From NCBI GenBank assembly GCA_964551445.1, contig CAZKCG010000016.1:36214-100213 (forward strand): a stretch of 64,000 nt of DNA. The letters run 5' to 3'. The notes under the pieces are model-generated. The model searched no databases and had not been told where the DNA came from. It saw only the letters and a program-made list of their open reading frames with translations. This DNA comes from DAOPXV01 sp964551445. Its GTDB lineage: Bacteria > Muiribacteriota > UBA9980. Positions within the stretch are counted from its first letter, which is position 1; each line of letters begins with the position of its first letter. Made by a program: the position numbers and the translations under genes. Positions 53,077 to 62,868 of the stretch are shown here, piece by piece.

Positions 53077-53892
53077 TTAAACGAACAGAAGAAGGCTTAA
53101 CGCCATTACAACCATTCCGCTTATTACGCCATAGATCGAAAGATGGTGTTCGCCATATTTTTCAGACGTCGGCAAAAGTTCGTCGAATGATATGAAGACC
53201 ATTATGCCGGCCACCGAAGCGAAAAGCACTCCGAACATGACGTCGTTGAAATAGCGCATAAGCAGGAAATATCCTATGAGTGCGCCCACCGGCTCGGAAA
53301 GCCCGGACAGGAACGAATAGAAGAAGGCCTTTTTACGGCTTCCCGTCGCGTAAAAAATGGGTATTGAAACGGCTATTCCTTCGGGAATGTTATGGATCGC
53401 GATGGCTATTGTGATGGCGATGCCCGTATTGACATCCCTTAGCGCCGACGTGAACGTCGCGAGGCCTTCCGGAAAGTTATGGATCGCGATGGCGAGGGCC
53501 GAAAACATTCCCATTCGTAAAAGTTTATGATCGGTGCCATCGGAGCGGGGCATCTCGTCCATTTCTTCCGTTCCGTGTATTTCATGCGGGTTTTCAAATG
53601 ACGGGACCATTTTATCTATAAGCGCTATAACGAGCATTCCGCCGAAGAAGGATATGACGGTCCACCACGAACCCGTTCTTTCTCCGAGTGAGGCGGACAG
53701 GGCGGTTTTGGCTTTAACAAATATTTCGATCATCGAAACGTATATCATGACTCCGGCTGAAAATCCCAGCGCGACTGAAAGAAAACGCTTATCGGTCCTT
53801 TTGGCGAAAAAAGCGAGCGCGCTTCCGATACCCGTCGCAAGCCCCGCGAATAGAGTGAGGCCGAAAGCCCATAATAAATTTTGCGTTTCCAT
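53077..53892 (-). CDS. zupT: ZIP-family zinc transporter (ZupT-like)
   Basis: 271 residues with eight membrane helices. Helices IV and V carry the metal-binding motifs AIAIHNFPEGLATF and AIAIHNIPEGIAVSIPI, with a His/Glu/Asp-rich loop (HEIHGTEEMDE, about 103-113) between helices III and IV. ZupT imports zinc and other divalent metals. AAGGAA lies nine bases before the ATG. It lies between the gene at 53931-54401 and the remnant of that gene's paralogue, suggesting it came to sit inside a duplicated region. Confidence 0.93.
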   Translation of the reverse strand: METQNLLWAFGLTLFAGLATGIGSALAFFAKRTDKRFLSVALGFSAGVMIYVSMIEIFVKAKTALSASLGERTGSWWTVISFFGGMLVIALIDKMVPSFENPHEIHGTEEMDEMPRSDGTDHKLLRMGMFSALAIAIHNFPEGLATFTSALRDVNTGIAITIAIAIHNIPEGIAVSIPIFYATGSRKKAFFYSFLSGLSEPVGALIGYFLLMRYFNDVMFGVLFASVAGIMVFISFDELLPTSEKYGEHHLSIYGVISGMVVMALSLLLFV

Positions 53893-53930
53893 GTTATGGC
53901 ACTTCCTTATTATAGATAAGGTTCAGGTTC

Positions 53931-54401
53931 TTATTTGTCAAGAAGCCGCGCGCGTTCTTCCGCCGGTATCTTCTGTTCTTCATAGAGGGCGGCGGGAGCG
54001 AGAGATATCTGGACGAAGCCGGTCGCTGAAAATGAGATATCGCCGCCATTTTCGGGCCAGTTCATGACGATGAGGAAATCGTATTCGGCAAGCTTTTTAT
54101 TGGCCGTGGGGCGCTCATTCTTCATTTCTATCCTGTCTATGGACATTTCCGGAAGGCATCCCGAAAAATCTATATTGAGTTTCAGATTCGAGATATTGTT
54201 GAAAATGAGCTTCGCGGGCGAGATAGCGAATTCAAAATTATTGTCGCCGTCGACCATTATCCATTTATGGATATAGTCGATATCGAGCGAGAATGAGTAG
54301 TTTTCGGGATCGAAATTAATGGAGTGGATGTAATTATCGTGCCAGCCCATGGTTTCAAAATCTGATTCGGTGAATTTTTCAGGATATTTGATCTTTGCCA
54401 T
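53931..54401 (-). CDS. Conserved hypothetical protein (WHDNYIHSINF type)
   Basis: 156 residues with GGAGG eight bases before the ATG. It is mostly beta-strand by composition, with GWHDNYIHSINFDPEN near the N-terminus and LDIDYIHKWI after it. Similar small acidic proteins occur singly in many bacteria, sometimes near toxin or immunity genes, but I cannot name a family. The last 20 residues are repeated in the degraded fragment at 52945-53076. Confidence 0.72.
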   Translation of the reverse strand: MAKIKYPEKFTESDFETMGWHDNYIHSINFDPENYSFSLDIDYIHKWIMVDGDNNFEFAISPAKLIFNNISNLKLNIDFSGCLPEMSIDRIEMKNERPTANKKLAEYDFLIVMNWPENGGDISFSATGFVQISLAPAALYEEQKIPAEERARLLDK

Positions 54402-54422
54402 TTATTATCCTCCGCGAAATTT

Positions 54423-56987
54423 CTATTTTTTAGGCGGCAGCTGATTTTTAACGGGCGCAGGGGTTTTCGTCACGGCCGCGGGATTGGCGCCTGTCATTTT
54501 AGCTCTTATTTCGGCTTCCAGTTTTTTCGCCTCTTTCGCTATGAATCCGTCGTTTGAATTCATGGCGGCCTTTAAAAAAATAAGCGCCTGCGCGGTGTTT
54601 TTCTGAAAGTAGAACGCCAGGGCCTTGTTGTATAAAAGCCCCGGATGGTTGCCGCAGCTGGTTATGCCCAGTTCCGTGATTATTTCAGCCTGGTTATAGT
54701 CTTTTTTTACGTTGAGGTACAGGTTCGAAAGGTTGAGATAGGATGGAAGATGCTTCGCGTTGGCGTTGAGAGCTTTTTGGTATTCGTCTATGGCCTCGTC
54801 GTAGCTTTCTTTTTCTTCGTTCAAAAGCCCGAGGTAGTAACATGTGACGTCATTCTCGCCGAAGGCGGCTTTTGTTTTCTCAAAGGTATCTATCGCGTCG
54901 ATCGAGCGGTTAAGAGCGTATTGAGATATCCCGAGCTTTTCGTAAAGGTCCCGGTTTTTATTTCCGGCGGCGATCTCGGCTTTTATCAGTTCGTCAAGCC
55001 CCTGATATACCTGTAGTTTGAAAAGCGCGTTTATATAAGCCGTTTTATAGGCGGTGTTGGCAGGCTCAGCGTCCACGGCCGATTTGTAATATTTAAGGGC
55101 CTCCCCGCTCGTTCCGGTTTCCGTTAAGATCATGGCTAGCTCGAAATTGGCTACGGCAAGGGATGAATCGGCGGCCATTACCTTTTCTATTTCGGCTTTC
55201 GCGCGGTCATATTTTTTCATTAATCTATAGACCTTCGCCAGGCCGAGGCGGCCTGGTAAATAATCGGCTTTGATCTCGAGAGATTCGATATAGCCGGCTT
55301 CCGCGCCCAAATGATCGCCTTTGGCTGCTTTAGAATTTGCCGCGCCGAAGACGGCCTGGTGTTTCTGATCCGCCGTCCTTGATAATTTAAGGGCTTCGTT
55401 ATAAAGCCTGAGGCTTTCTCCGTATTGTTTTTCGTAATAGAAACAATCCGCGAGCCCGGCTTTCGCGTCGAAGTTCTCAGGCTCTAAAACCGCGGCGACC
55501 CCGAACGCGGCGCGCGCTTCGGATATCTTTCCAAGATATTTCAGATCGATCTGGCCTTTTAAGATACAGGCGAGCGTGGCCGATGAATTATCATTCTGCC
55601 AGTCGGCGAGAGTTTTTAAAGCTTCATCGGTCTGGTTTCTTGAAATGAGGGCCTCGGTTTTTTTCGAATATATGAGATCGATCATCGCCATTTCGGCGGG
55701 ATTAAATACCTGACCGGCTTTCGCGGATCGAACGAGCGAGAGCGCGTCGTCGAATTTTTCGGCCGCGATGAGTCCTATGACGGTTCGCTCTCCGCGGTTT
55801 TCACCGAAAATGCCATTAGTTCCGGCTGTTTGTAAAGGCGCAGGTTTCGCTCCAGGTCCCGAGGCCAAGATATATAAAACATTTAAAAACACCGTGACGA
55901 TAAAAAGCCCGGTCATGATAACGACGCCTGCCGCGGCGGCTCTTACCGAGTTCTGTACGGGTTTGGCGTCGGGACGCCAGATGAGGTCCCTGAGCTTTTG
56001 TATGTTCTCATTCATGGATTCGACCTGTTGCGGCTTGATCAGGCGCGAATTCGCCTTTATGCTCGAATCTATGCCGCTGATGACGCTTTCGGCCGCCCAT
56101 TTAGCGTTTCTTTCGTGCTCGTCGAAATTCGGGTCGAGCTTTTTTTTAAGCTTCGTTATGGCTTCCGAGATCTTGTTTTTTATCGCACCTTCGGCGTGGC
56201 CTTTAAATCCGGTAAGTATGTCGAGCGCGCGGTCGTTTCCTATGGCGCATAACGCGTATACCGCCGAATCCTGCGTCCACGGCTCTTTTGAATCGAGCAT
56301 GCTGGAGAGTTTATCGAGGATGAGCGATTTTGACGCCCTGTCCTTTTCGAGATATTTATATAATATTTTGGTGATATTGCCTTTTACGCGGTTATCCTCG
56401 TGCGACAGAAGCTTCAGGGTGGCCATTACGCCTTCCTCGTCGCCGAGTTCGTCGAGGGCTTCGACCGCGTTGGCTATTACGCGCGGGTCCTCGTGCGAAA
56501 GATAAGGGACGATATGCGCCACTATATCTTTCCCGCCTATCTTTCCTATCTTTTTAATTATGGTGGCGATTATGTATTTATCGCCGGTGGATTTCATTTC
56601 GTCGATAAGAAGCCCCGCCCGCACCGGATCGGCCGCGTCGGAAATGGACTGGATATTTTTTATGCGCTCCCGCGCTTCGCTTGAAAGGAAATCCGCGCCC
56701 TGCGTTTTCTGGTCCGCCGCCTCTTTTTCATCGTCGGCCGCCTTTTTTTCCTCGGCTTCGACCATGGTCCGTGACGCGATCTGAGCCGAAAGAGATCCGA
56801 AGGTTTTTTTCGCGTAATAGCGCACCGCCGGATTATGATCGTTCAAAAGGTTTTTAACCGATTCGAGTATCCTGATGTCGGGCAGACTCAGGGCCTCTTT
56901 CAGCCCGTCCTGCCGCGCGTCCGGATCCTTGTCCGAGAGTTTTTTCAGGAGCGCTTTAACCTGCTGGTTCCTGGTGTTATCGTCCAT
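54423..56987 (-). CDS. HEAT-repeat/TPR membrane protein
   Basis: 854 residues. Residues 1 to about 290 are HEAT-like repeats (LLNDHNPAVRYYAKKTFGSL, YLSHEDPRVIANAVEALDELG). A single membrane helix follows at about 348-375 (AAAGVVIMTGLFIVTVFLNVLYIL), and the remaining 470 residues are TPR repeats, which should lie on the outside. This split suggests an adaptor joining a cytoplasmic and a periplasmic partner. It follows the TPR gene by five bases and is translated from an AGGCGAC site. Function unknown. Confidence 0.85.
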   Translation of the reverse strand: MDDNTRNQQVKALLKKLSDKDPDARQDGLKEALSLPDIRILESVKNLLNDHNPAVRYYAKKTFGSLSAQIASRTMVEAEEKKAADDEKEAADQKTQGADFLSSEARERIKNIQSISDAADPVRAGLLIDEMKSTGDKYIIATIIKKIGKIGGKDIVAHIVPYLSHEDPRVIANAVEALDELGDEEGVMATLKLLSHEDNRVKGNITKILYKYLEKDRASKSLILDKLSSMLDSKEPWTQDSAVYALCAIGNDRALDILTGFKGHAEGAIKNKISEAITKLKKKLDPNFDEHERNAKWAAESVISGIDSSIKANSRLIKPQQVESMNENIQKLRDLIWRPDAKPVQNSVRAAAAGVVIMTGLFIVTVFLNVLYILASGPGAKPAPLQTAGTNGIFGENRGERTVIGLIAAEKFDDALSLVRSAKAGQVFNPAEMAMIDLIYSKKTEALISRNQTDEALKTLADWQNDNSSATLACILKGQIDLKYLGKISEARAAFGVAAVLEPENFDAKAGLADCFYYEKQYGESLRLYNEALKLSRTADQKHQAVFGAANSKAAKGDHLGAEAGYIESLEIKADYLPGRLGLAKVYRLMKKYDRAKAEIEKVMAADSSLAVANFELAMILTETGTSGEALKYYKSAVDAEPANTAYKTAYINALFKLQVYQGLDELIKAEIAAGNKNRDLYEKLGISQYALNRSIDAIDTFEKTKAAFGENDVTCYYLGLLNEEKESYDEAIDEYQKALNANAKHLPSYLNLSNLYLNVKKDYNQAEIITELGITSCGNHPGLLYNKALAFYFQKNTAQALIFLKAAMNSNDGFIAKEAKKLEAEIRAKMTGANPAAVTKTPAPVKNQLPPKK

Positions 56988-56992
56988 GTCGC

Positions 56993-58513
56993 CTACCGTT
57001 TTTGTGATTTGATCGAACTTTTGGCTTTTTTAGCCGCTTCCGTTAAAGGTGAATTATCGTCTTCGAATTCGAGCACGCAATCTAAATGAGTCATCGCTTC
57101 GTCTTTTTTACCCGAGTTATAATACGCGAGGGCGAGGTTATAATGGGCCCAGGTGAATTTCGGGTTTATTTCCACGGCTTTTTTCAGGATATCGACGGCT
57201 TCGTCGAATTTTCTAAGGTTCAGATAAAGGTATCCGAGATTATTCATCGCGAGTATATGCGTTTTATCGAATAAAAGAGCGAGCTTATATTCGGAAAGGG
57301 CGTTGTCGTATTTTTTGACCTCGTCGTATAGAACGCCGAGGTTATAGTGGGCGGACGCGAGCGTAGGATCGTTCTCGATGGCCAGGTCGAACGCCGTTTT
57401 TGCCTTGTCGAATTCTTTTTTGGCGTAATAAACGAGGCCGAGCTGATCGTATATGACGGGGTCCTTCGGTTTTTTAGTGAGAAACACCGTTAAAACCTGC
57501 TGGGCCTCTTCGTATCGTTTCTGGATATAATAAGTTTTGGCCAGGTTCACCGCGGCGTTCGTATATTTCGGATCGATGGTTATGGCTTCCTTGAACTGGA
57601 ACTGCGCTTCCTCGAGTTTGCCGCCGTTGAATAAAAACGAACCGTAGTCGTTTCTGACCGCCGCGTAATTAGGGTTGCGCTTTATCGATTCGGTATAAGC
57701 CTCGCGGGTCTCAGCGTCTTTTTTCAGGCGCTCGAGGCATATGGCCATGTTATAAAAAGCTTTCGAGGCCTTTTCAAGGTTTTTATTCGTTTTAACTTTT
57801 TCAAAACAGGCGAGAGCCTTTTCGTTTTCCTTTTTTTCAAGGTGTATGAGGCCGAGCTCGTTGTAAGCGTCGAAATTAGAAGATTCGGCGGCCGTTATCT
57901 CGTCGAATATTTTTTTGGCTTCGTCGAATTTTTTCGCGGCTGAATATATTTTTCCCAGGACGATCTTTGAATCTATATCGTCCGGTTTTATAGCGAGCGC
58001 TTTTTTGATCGAATTTTCCGCGTTCTGCGGCGAATTGAAGAGCAGATAACAGGTGGCTATGTTGTAATGGGCGTTGAGCGATCCCGGGTTTATTTCAGCG
58101 GCTTTTTGAAACATTTCGATCGCCTTGCTGAAGGCGCCGCCTTTCATGTATATAAGGCCGATGTTGGAATAGGCCGCGTCGTTATTTGGCGCGATATTTA
58201 TGACTTTCGTGAATTCATCCATAGCCGCCTGAAAGTTGCTTCTTAACATATAGATGTTTCCAAGGTTCACATGGGCGTCCACATGGCCGAGATCGAGCTC
58301 TATGACCTTTTTGAACATCTTTTCGGCCTCGTCGAATTTCGCCGACTGGACGCACTCGACGCCGAGTTTGAAATATTCATCGACTGTCGCCTGCGCCTGC
58401 GAAAAAACCGGGTGCGGAAAAAGGGCCGCGGCAGCGAATATGAAAAGCGCTATGAGTAAAACAAGCTCGAAATGAAGGGAAAAAGCCCCGTTAAAAAGTT
58501 TGTTTATATGCAT
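56993..58513 (-). CDS. Exported TPR-repeat protein
   Basis: 506 residues with an N-terminal signal peptide or anchor (about 14-38) and then about thirteen TPR units (EAEKMFKKVIELDLGHVDAHVNLGNIY, KAIEMFQKAAEINPGSLNAHYNIATCY). It is probably periplasmic and scaffolds a complex. GAGGA precedes the ATG. It is the promoter-proximal gene of a two-gene unit with the HEAT/TPR protein, suggesting they act together. Confidence 0.9.
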   Translation of the reverse strand: MHINKLFNGAFSLHFELVLLIALFIFAAAALFPHPVFSQAQATVDEYFKLGVECVQSAKFDEAEKMFKKVIELDLGHVDAHVNLGNIYMLRSNFQAAMDEFTKVINIAPNNDAAYSNIGLIYMKGGAFSKAIEMFQKAAEINPGSLNAHYNIATCYLLFNSPQNAENSIKKALAIKPDDIDSKIVLGKIYSAAKKFDEAKKIFDEITAAESSNFDAYNELGLIHLEKKENEKALACFEKVKTNKNLEKASKAFYNMAICLERLKKDAETREAYTESIKRNPNYAAVRNDYGSFLFNGGKLEEAQFQFKEAITIDPKYTNAAVNLAKTYYIQKRYEEAQQVLTVFLTKKPKDPVIYDQLGLVYYAKKEFDKAKTAFDLAIENDPTLASAHYNLGVLYDEVKKYDNALSEYKLALLFDKTHILAMNNLGYLYLNLRKFDEAVDILKKAVEINPKFTWAHYNLALAYYNSGKKDEAMTHLDCVLEFEDDNSPLTEAAKKAKSSIKSQKR

Positions 58514-58549
58514 AAAAAATATCCTCTAAATCAAATAAAATTTAAGGAT

Positions 58550-58578
58550 ATTCTACCTTATACGCGAATTAAAGTCAA
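58550..58578 (-). promoter_or_regulatory. Sigma-70 type promoter for the TPR pair
   Basis: TTGACT and TAGAAT with 17-base spacing on the minus strand, about 37 bases upstream of the start codon. Confidence 0.68.
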
Positions 58579-58651
58579 GAGACGAATTTTTGCTGAAAAA
58601 TTTTGAAAAGCGGAGTGTTTTGAACTTATTCACGGCGCGCGGAAGAGTTCG

Positions 58652-60547
58652 TTATTTTCTCAAAGCGTAGATATTAACTACATGTCCTTCGTAATCGACG
58701 ACGAAAAGTTCCCTGTTCGAGGGGCTTAATTCTATCGCGCGCGGCGTTTTTCCGTCGGCGAAGGTCTCTATTACCGCGTTCTGGCTGTTGGAGAACATGG
58801 AGATGTTCGCGCCGCCGAAGTTCGCGATGAAGGTGTAGGCGCCGCTCTGTGTCTGGATTATGCTGTGGGGCTGTATGCCGACCTCGAACGAATCGTTGAA
58901 AATGCCTGAAAGCGAATTTATGCGCGATACGCTCTTGTTCTTATATTCCGCGCAATAGACGTTCAATCCGCCGACATCCATGTAAAGATAAACGGGGTCG
59001 TTGCCTACGAAAACTGAATTTTTAACCGCGAGCGTGTCCGGATTGATAACGAATACTTCGCTGGTTTTGTCGGCCTGCATTTTCGCCACGAAAATATCGC
59101 CGTTATTACGGCCCGCGACCGCCGCCGTCAAAAATTGCCCGAGATACTTCGACATGACGAAACCGCCGTCGGAAAGCCTGTATTTATTGAGCAGGCCTTC
59201 ATGAAGATCGGGTATGTAATAATAGTCCCCGAGCGATGACACGGCGACGTCGGTCGGGCTGTTTCCAGCGGGGAAGCGGCTTTTGACCGTATCGTAAACG
59301 GTGTCGAAGACTATGAGTTCCTTGTTGGTCCTGTTGACTATATAGATCGTGCCTTCATCCAGGCTTTTTTTCATTCTGTCGTTCTGGCCCGGCATATCCA
59401 TCGATCTCACACTGTAATTTGAAAGATCGATTATGTATAAGTAATTATAAGCCGAGATATATGCTTTGTTTTTGCATACCTTTATGTCGTTTCCGTAATA
59501 TATGCCGCTGATGCTTTTCCAGTTCTCGCCGTTTTTATATGTTTTGAACGCGGCCTCTTCGGACGCGGTGAACACTTTACCCTTGTTTAAAACATAAAGC
59601 CTGAAATAATAGGTCGTGTTCTCGGCGAGCCCTGATATCACGACGCTCGTCGAGTCGGCGCTCGTATATTCGACCTCCATGGTCGCGAGCGTATCGACGC
59701 CTGTTTTTGAGCTGCGGTAAACGCGGTATGAAGCGAAATCCGAATCCGTGCATTTATTCCAGTTCAACACCATCGAGTCCGTCGTTTTATATGACGGCTC
59801 GCTGAAATTGATCTTTGTCATCGTGTTATATAAGATCTCGGTCGTCGCCCCGACCACGTTTGAGATCGTTGAAAGTTCGGCCGTATCGAAGGTGTAGAGC
59901 GCGTAGTAATATTTAGTATTCGGGGCGAGCTTCGTGTCGTCGAACTGCGTCTGCATCTTGCTCGTAATGGTCGCGATCTTTCCGGCCTTGAAAGATACTG
60001 CCGAGGTAGTATCGCGATATAATTCATATTTTAAAAAGTCGTCGTCGTAAGACTGGGTCCAGGTAACGCTCATGGAGTTTGTGGTGACGTTTGACGGATC
60101 GTTGAGCGTTACGGCCGTCGGCGCGAAGTTCTGATCGTAGGTGTTGAAGAATATCTCGCCTTTCGACTGCGCCAGGTGCTGATAGACATCCGATGAGATG
60201 ACCTTGAAATAATATCTCGTATGAGGTATGAGGCTGTACATTTCGACATTGTGTTCGAGGACGTAATTTTTATTTTCTGCCGTCGTTTTGTCGTAGGTCA
60301 CCGACTGTCCGTACTCGATACAGGATGTGGACGGAACATTTGTCTTCCAGTAAATATTACAGCTTTTGTCGGTTATTTTAGTTACTTTTATGGAGGTCTC
60401 ATCTATTATGAGCTCCTGAAAATTAGGCTGAGCTCCGCCGTAAACAGGCGTTTCTGAACCGCCCACGGCGCCGCCGCCGCCGGGTTTGCATCCATTGGAC
60501 ACGGCTAAAAATGAAATTATGATGAAAACTAAAAAATACTTTTTCAC
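58652..60547 (-). CDS. Lipoprotein with fibronectin type III and beta-propeller domains
   Basis: 631 residues from a GTG that follows AAAGG by five bases. The lipobox LAVSNGC places the lipid-modified Cys at 20. Three FN3-like domains follow (about 50-340), each with the TKITDKSCNIYWKTN or SMVLNWNKCTDSDFASYRVY style. Residues about 345-631 are a YncE/Lactonase-like beta-propeller (NSPTDVAVSSLGDYYYIPD, TPRAIELSPSNRELFVVDYE). Such proteins are cell-surface or periplasmic; the ligand is unknown. The gene is monocistronic. Confidence 0.85.
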   Translation of the reverse strand: MKKYFLVFIIISFLAVSNGCKPGGGGAVGGSETPVYGGAQPNFQELIIDETSIKVTKITDKSCNIYWKTNVPSTSCIEYGQSVTYDKTTAENKNYVLEHNVEMYSLIPHTRYYFKVISSDVYQHLAQSKGEIFFNTYDQNFAPTAVTLNDPSNVTTNSMSVTWTQSYDDDFLKYELYRDTTSAVSFKAGKIATITSKMQTQFDDTKLAPNTKYYYALYTFDTAELSTISNVVGATTEILYNTMTKINFSEPSYKTTDSMVLNWNKCTDSDFASYRVYRSSKTGVDTLATMEVEYTSADSTSVVISGLAENTTYYFRLYVLNKGKVFTASEEAAFKTYKNGENWKSISGIYYGNDIKVCKNKAYISAYNYLYIIDLSNYSVRSMDMPGQNDRMKKSLDEGTIYIVNRTNKELIVFDTVYDTVKSRFPAGNSPTDVAVSSLGDYYYIPDLHEGLLNKYRLSDGGFVMSKYLGQFLTAAVAGRNNGDIFVAKMQADKTSEVFVINPDTLAVKNSVFVGNDPVYLYMDVGGLNVYCAEYKNKSVSRINSLSGIFNDSFEVGIQPHSIIQTQSGAYTFIANFGGANISMFSNSQNAVIETFADGKTPRAIELSPSNRELFVVDYEGHVVNIYALRK

Positions 60548-60644
60548 ATTAACCTTTATCGGAATGAAGATCTTTATCGTTAGCGAAAATATCGATTGAT
60601 ATTTAAATTAAAATCGGGTATTATCGTATGAAAATAAGTTTAGA

Positions 60645-60755
60645 GTTGAGAATTGAGAGTTGAGAACTAAAGGACTTTATAATTATAAAGGCTCGCAAAG
60701 CGAGCCAGATCCTTAACTCTTCACTTTTCACTATACACTCTTCACTAAAATATGG
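60645..60755 (+). repeat. Asymmetric GA/TC repeat element B with hairpin
   Basis: Left side GAGTTGAGAATTGAGAG, right side CTCTTCACTTTTCACTATAC, flanking a perfect seven-pair hairpin GGCTCGC-AAA-GCGAGCC at 60690-60706. Plan and a decamer (CTTTTCACTA) are shared with the element at 7358-7504. The element lies directly before the coiled-coil protein gene. Confidence 0.55.
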
Positions 60756-60765
60756 GGGTCCGGCC

Positions 60766-61170
60766 ATGAACGATGAGATAAAAAAACTCGGGAAACAGAT
60801 CGAAAATTTCAAGGGACTTCTCGACGAATTAAAAAAACTCGATATGGGGTCCGGGGATCAGAGACCGTCGTCTCGCGCAAAGGCTTCGAAAAGACATGAG
60901 TCTGAAGCGGCTTCGGCGCCGCCCCTGGAAGACGAACAGAAGAAGCCTTCGCTTTCGAATCAGCCCAACGCCCGGGCTTTTTTAAAAGCCGTCATCGCCG
61001 AAGTGCACGAAAATCCTTCCGAGTATAAGGAGATCAGCTGGATATTTGAACTGGGCGCCAAATACGAAGGCATCCGCGAGTCCGTCGAGAATATTCAAAA
61101 AGAAATATATGCCATAAGTTACGACGTGCGGGCGCTTCGCGGCAGAATAAGGCGCGAGTTCGTAAGTTAG
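60766..61170 (+). CDS. Small coiled-coil protein, unknown function
   Basis: 134 residues, preceded by GGGGG eight bases before the ATG. Residues 1-27 form a helix rich in Lys/Leu, residues 30-65 are low-complexity and charged, and the last 65 residues are helical (ENIQKEIYAISYDVRALRGRIRREF). No known domain is recognised. The strong ribosome site and length support a real gene. Confidence 0.65.
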   Translation: MNDEIKKLGKQIENFKGLLDELKKLDMGSGDQRPSSRAKASKRHESEAASAPPLEDEQKKPSLSNQPNARAFLKAVIAEVHENPSEYKEISWIFELGAKYEGIRESVENIQKEIYAISYDVRALRGRIRREFVS

Positions 61171-61270
61171 CTGAATGAAACCGCTTCATTCAGGCGGAGT
61201 TTGGTTCGATCCAGATGCGGGCCGGGCGCTCGCGAGGGCATGAAAAAAAGAAGAACAAAAGAAAAAAGAT

Positions 61271-61298
61271 GGCGGCCTTACATTGAAAGCCGCCTTTT
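61271..61298 (+). terminator. Rho-independent terminator
   Basis: GGCGGC and GCCGCC pair over a 12-base loop and are followed by TTTT. It lies about 100 bases after the coiled-coil gene. Confidence 0.6.
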
Positions 61299-61411
61299 GC
61301 TATTAGGATGATGTATCGGGATACGCCCTGAAATGAACCGATAGGTTCACATGTGATGTAAAGATGTACTTAATGAGTAGTCAGTTATTTTAAAATATTC
61401 AAATGCCGCGG

Positions 61412-61879
61412 CTAAAGGTTGTAAATAAATGAAACGACGAGCGTTTCGCCGCTTTCCGATTCGAACGCGCAGTTGAGCGTTTTATCCTTTTCCCGGTCGA
61501 TGTCATATTTTCCGGCGATGGGAAGCCCGAGTTCGTATGATTGATCGGCGGGCGTTATTTCGCGCATGAACCTTCCGGCTATAGTGTTTAACATTTCCGA
61601 TCTCGCGTCCGTTTCCATTTCATCTGTCACCGCATCTTCGGAATCGAGGCCGAAAATATTATAAGCTATCTCCCTGAGCAGTTTCCGCGATACGCTAAGG
61701 ATGAAAACATCGTATTCCTTAATCGGCGGCTTCTGCACCGAAAGCATCGACTGGAGGCTTTCAGCGAGAAAGTCTTTCGAGATGTCGCCCACGCTCTTAT
61801 CGATAAGCGCCACGAAACTCATTTCTTCAATGGTCGCGATAACCGCGCTTTTTAAAGCGTCTTCCAATATGATGGCCAA
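61412..61879 (-). CDS. cheX: CheX-like chemotaxis phosphatase
   Basis: 155 residues, typical length. The active-site helix DARSEMLNTIAGRFM carries the E-X2-N pair that inserts a water at the phospho-Asp of CheY. CheX/CheC proteins dephosphorylate CheY-P and so terminate the signal. It follows cheY by 19 bases on the same strand and is the last gene of the cheB-cheD-cheY-cheX cluster. Confidence 0.85.
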   Translation of the reverse strand: MAIILEDALKSAVIATIEEMSFVALIDKSVGDISKDFLAESLQSMLSVQKPPIKEYDVFILSVSRKLLREIAYNIFGLDSEDAVTDEMETDARSEMLNTIAGRFMREITPADQSYELGLPIAGKYDIDREKDKTLNCAFESESGETLVVSFIYNL

Positions 61880-61898
61880 ATTACTCGCCTCCCGGGCA

Positions 61899-62315
61899 TT
61901 ATTTGAACGAACTGAAAGCGGCGTGGATGCTTGCCGGCGATACGGGCTTATTTATCACGGCGAAAGCTCCGCTTCTTTTGAGTTCTATTTCTTTCGCCGG
62001 ATTACTGGTGCTTGTGATAACTATTACGAGAATATTTTTCAGATCGCCGCTGGCCTTGATCCGCGAAAGTAGCGCGGTGCCTTCCATTATGGGCATGTTA
62101 AGGTCCGTCACGACAAGTTCCGCTTTTTCGGCGGCCAGTTTTTCAAGCGCGTCGGCGCCGTTAGCGGCTTCCGTGAATTTTTTCCCGCGAAAACCGGCTA
62201 TTTCAAGGCACTGTTTGATTATCATCCGCGCCATGCCCGAATCGTCGACCACGAGAATGTTTTTAATGTCGTCTTTCGATATCGCCGCCGTCGAAAGGTT
62301 TTCGTTCTCGCTCAT
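61899..62315 (-). CDS. cheY: CheY-like chemotaxis response regulator
   Basis: 138 residues from the ATG at 62315, eight bases after GGGGAG; the GTG at 62324 overlaps that site. The receiver has ILVVDDSGMARM, phospho-acceptor Asp71 in LVVTDLNMPIMEG, ITS and INKPV. The position between cheD and cheX supports a chemotaxis role. The start overlaps the cheD stop. Confidence 0.9.
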   Translation of the reverse strand: MSENENLSTAAISKDDIKNILVVDDSGMARMIIKQCLEIAGFRGKKFTEAANGADALEKLAAEKAELVVTDLNMPIMEGTALLSRIKASGDLKNILVIVITSTSNPAKEIELKRSGAFAVINKPVSPASIHAAFSSFK

Positions 62316-62797
62316 AATTCCCACTCCCCTATGCTCGGTGATGAAAGTATAATTTTGCCGGTTTCGACAGCCATTTTAACGGTCCTGCTCTTGTTTCCGC
62401 CGATATCTTCCGCTATCGGCCCGAGTTTGTAGCGCCACAGGTTCTTTTTTACGGCGAGAACATTCCTTGTGCCTATATCGAAACGCTGCTCGGGATCCAT
62501 TATATTCGAGCCGCCCGCGATCTTTATGACCAGGTCGCTGTGTAAAAGCAGGCCGAACTTTGAAAGCTCGTTCATCAGAAGCTGTATCCCGGTGTCGGCG
62601 AAATAGCAGGGTTTTTCCTGCGCCAGCTGCAGGTTTATCTTCGATTCGGGAAGAGCTATGTGGATAAGGCCGGCTACGCGGAGTTTGGGAGAATAAACCA
62701 TAACTCCTACGCATGAACCGAGCGCAAGCGTCTTTAAAACGTCGTCCGCCGCGTTCGATACTCCTATGCCGCCTATTCCGATTATGACCATTCCCAT
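62312..62797 (-). CDS. cheD: CheD chemoreceptor glutamine deamidase
   Basis: 161 residues. The catalytic Cys29 in LGSCVGVMVY and His46 in GLIHIALPES match CheD, which deamidates chemoreceptor glutamines and stimulates CheC/CheX phosphatase. AAGGAA precedes the ATG. A CheX-type phosphatase is encoded two genes downstream, consistent with the known CheD-CheC partnership. Confidence 0.93.
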   Translation of the reverse strand: MGMVIIGIGGIGVSNAADDVLKTLALGSCVGVMVYSPKLRVAGLIHIALPESKINLQLAQEKPCYFADTGIQLLMNELSKFGLLLHSDLVIKIAGGSNIMDPEQRFDIGTRNVLAVKKNLWRYKLGPIAEDIGGNKSRTVKMAVETGKIILSSPSIGEWEL

Positions 62798-62868
62798 AAA
62801 CTGTTCCTTTTCGGCCTTTTATAAAATATTTTTTTTAGCGCTTATCGTCCGCATAATTTCCGGCGCGG

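Noticed and set aside
52945..53892. Stop-codon readthrough of zupT into the following fragment
   Set aside because: The fragment's similarity to the gene upstream of zupT explains it as a remnant, and no readthrough context is visible.
55768..56505. 245-residue reading frame opposite the HEAT/TPR gene
   Set aside because: Antisense to a gene with a clear repeat structure.
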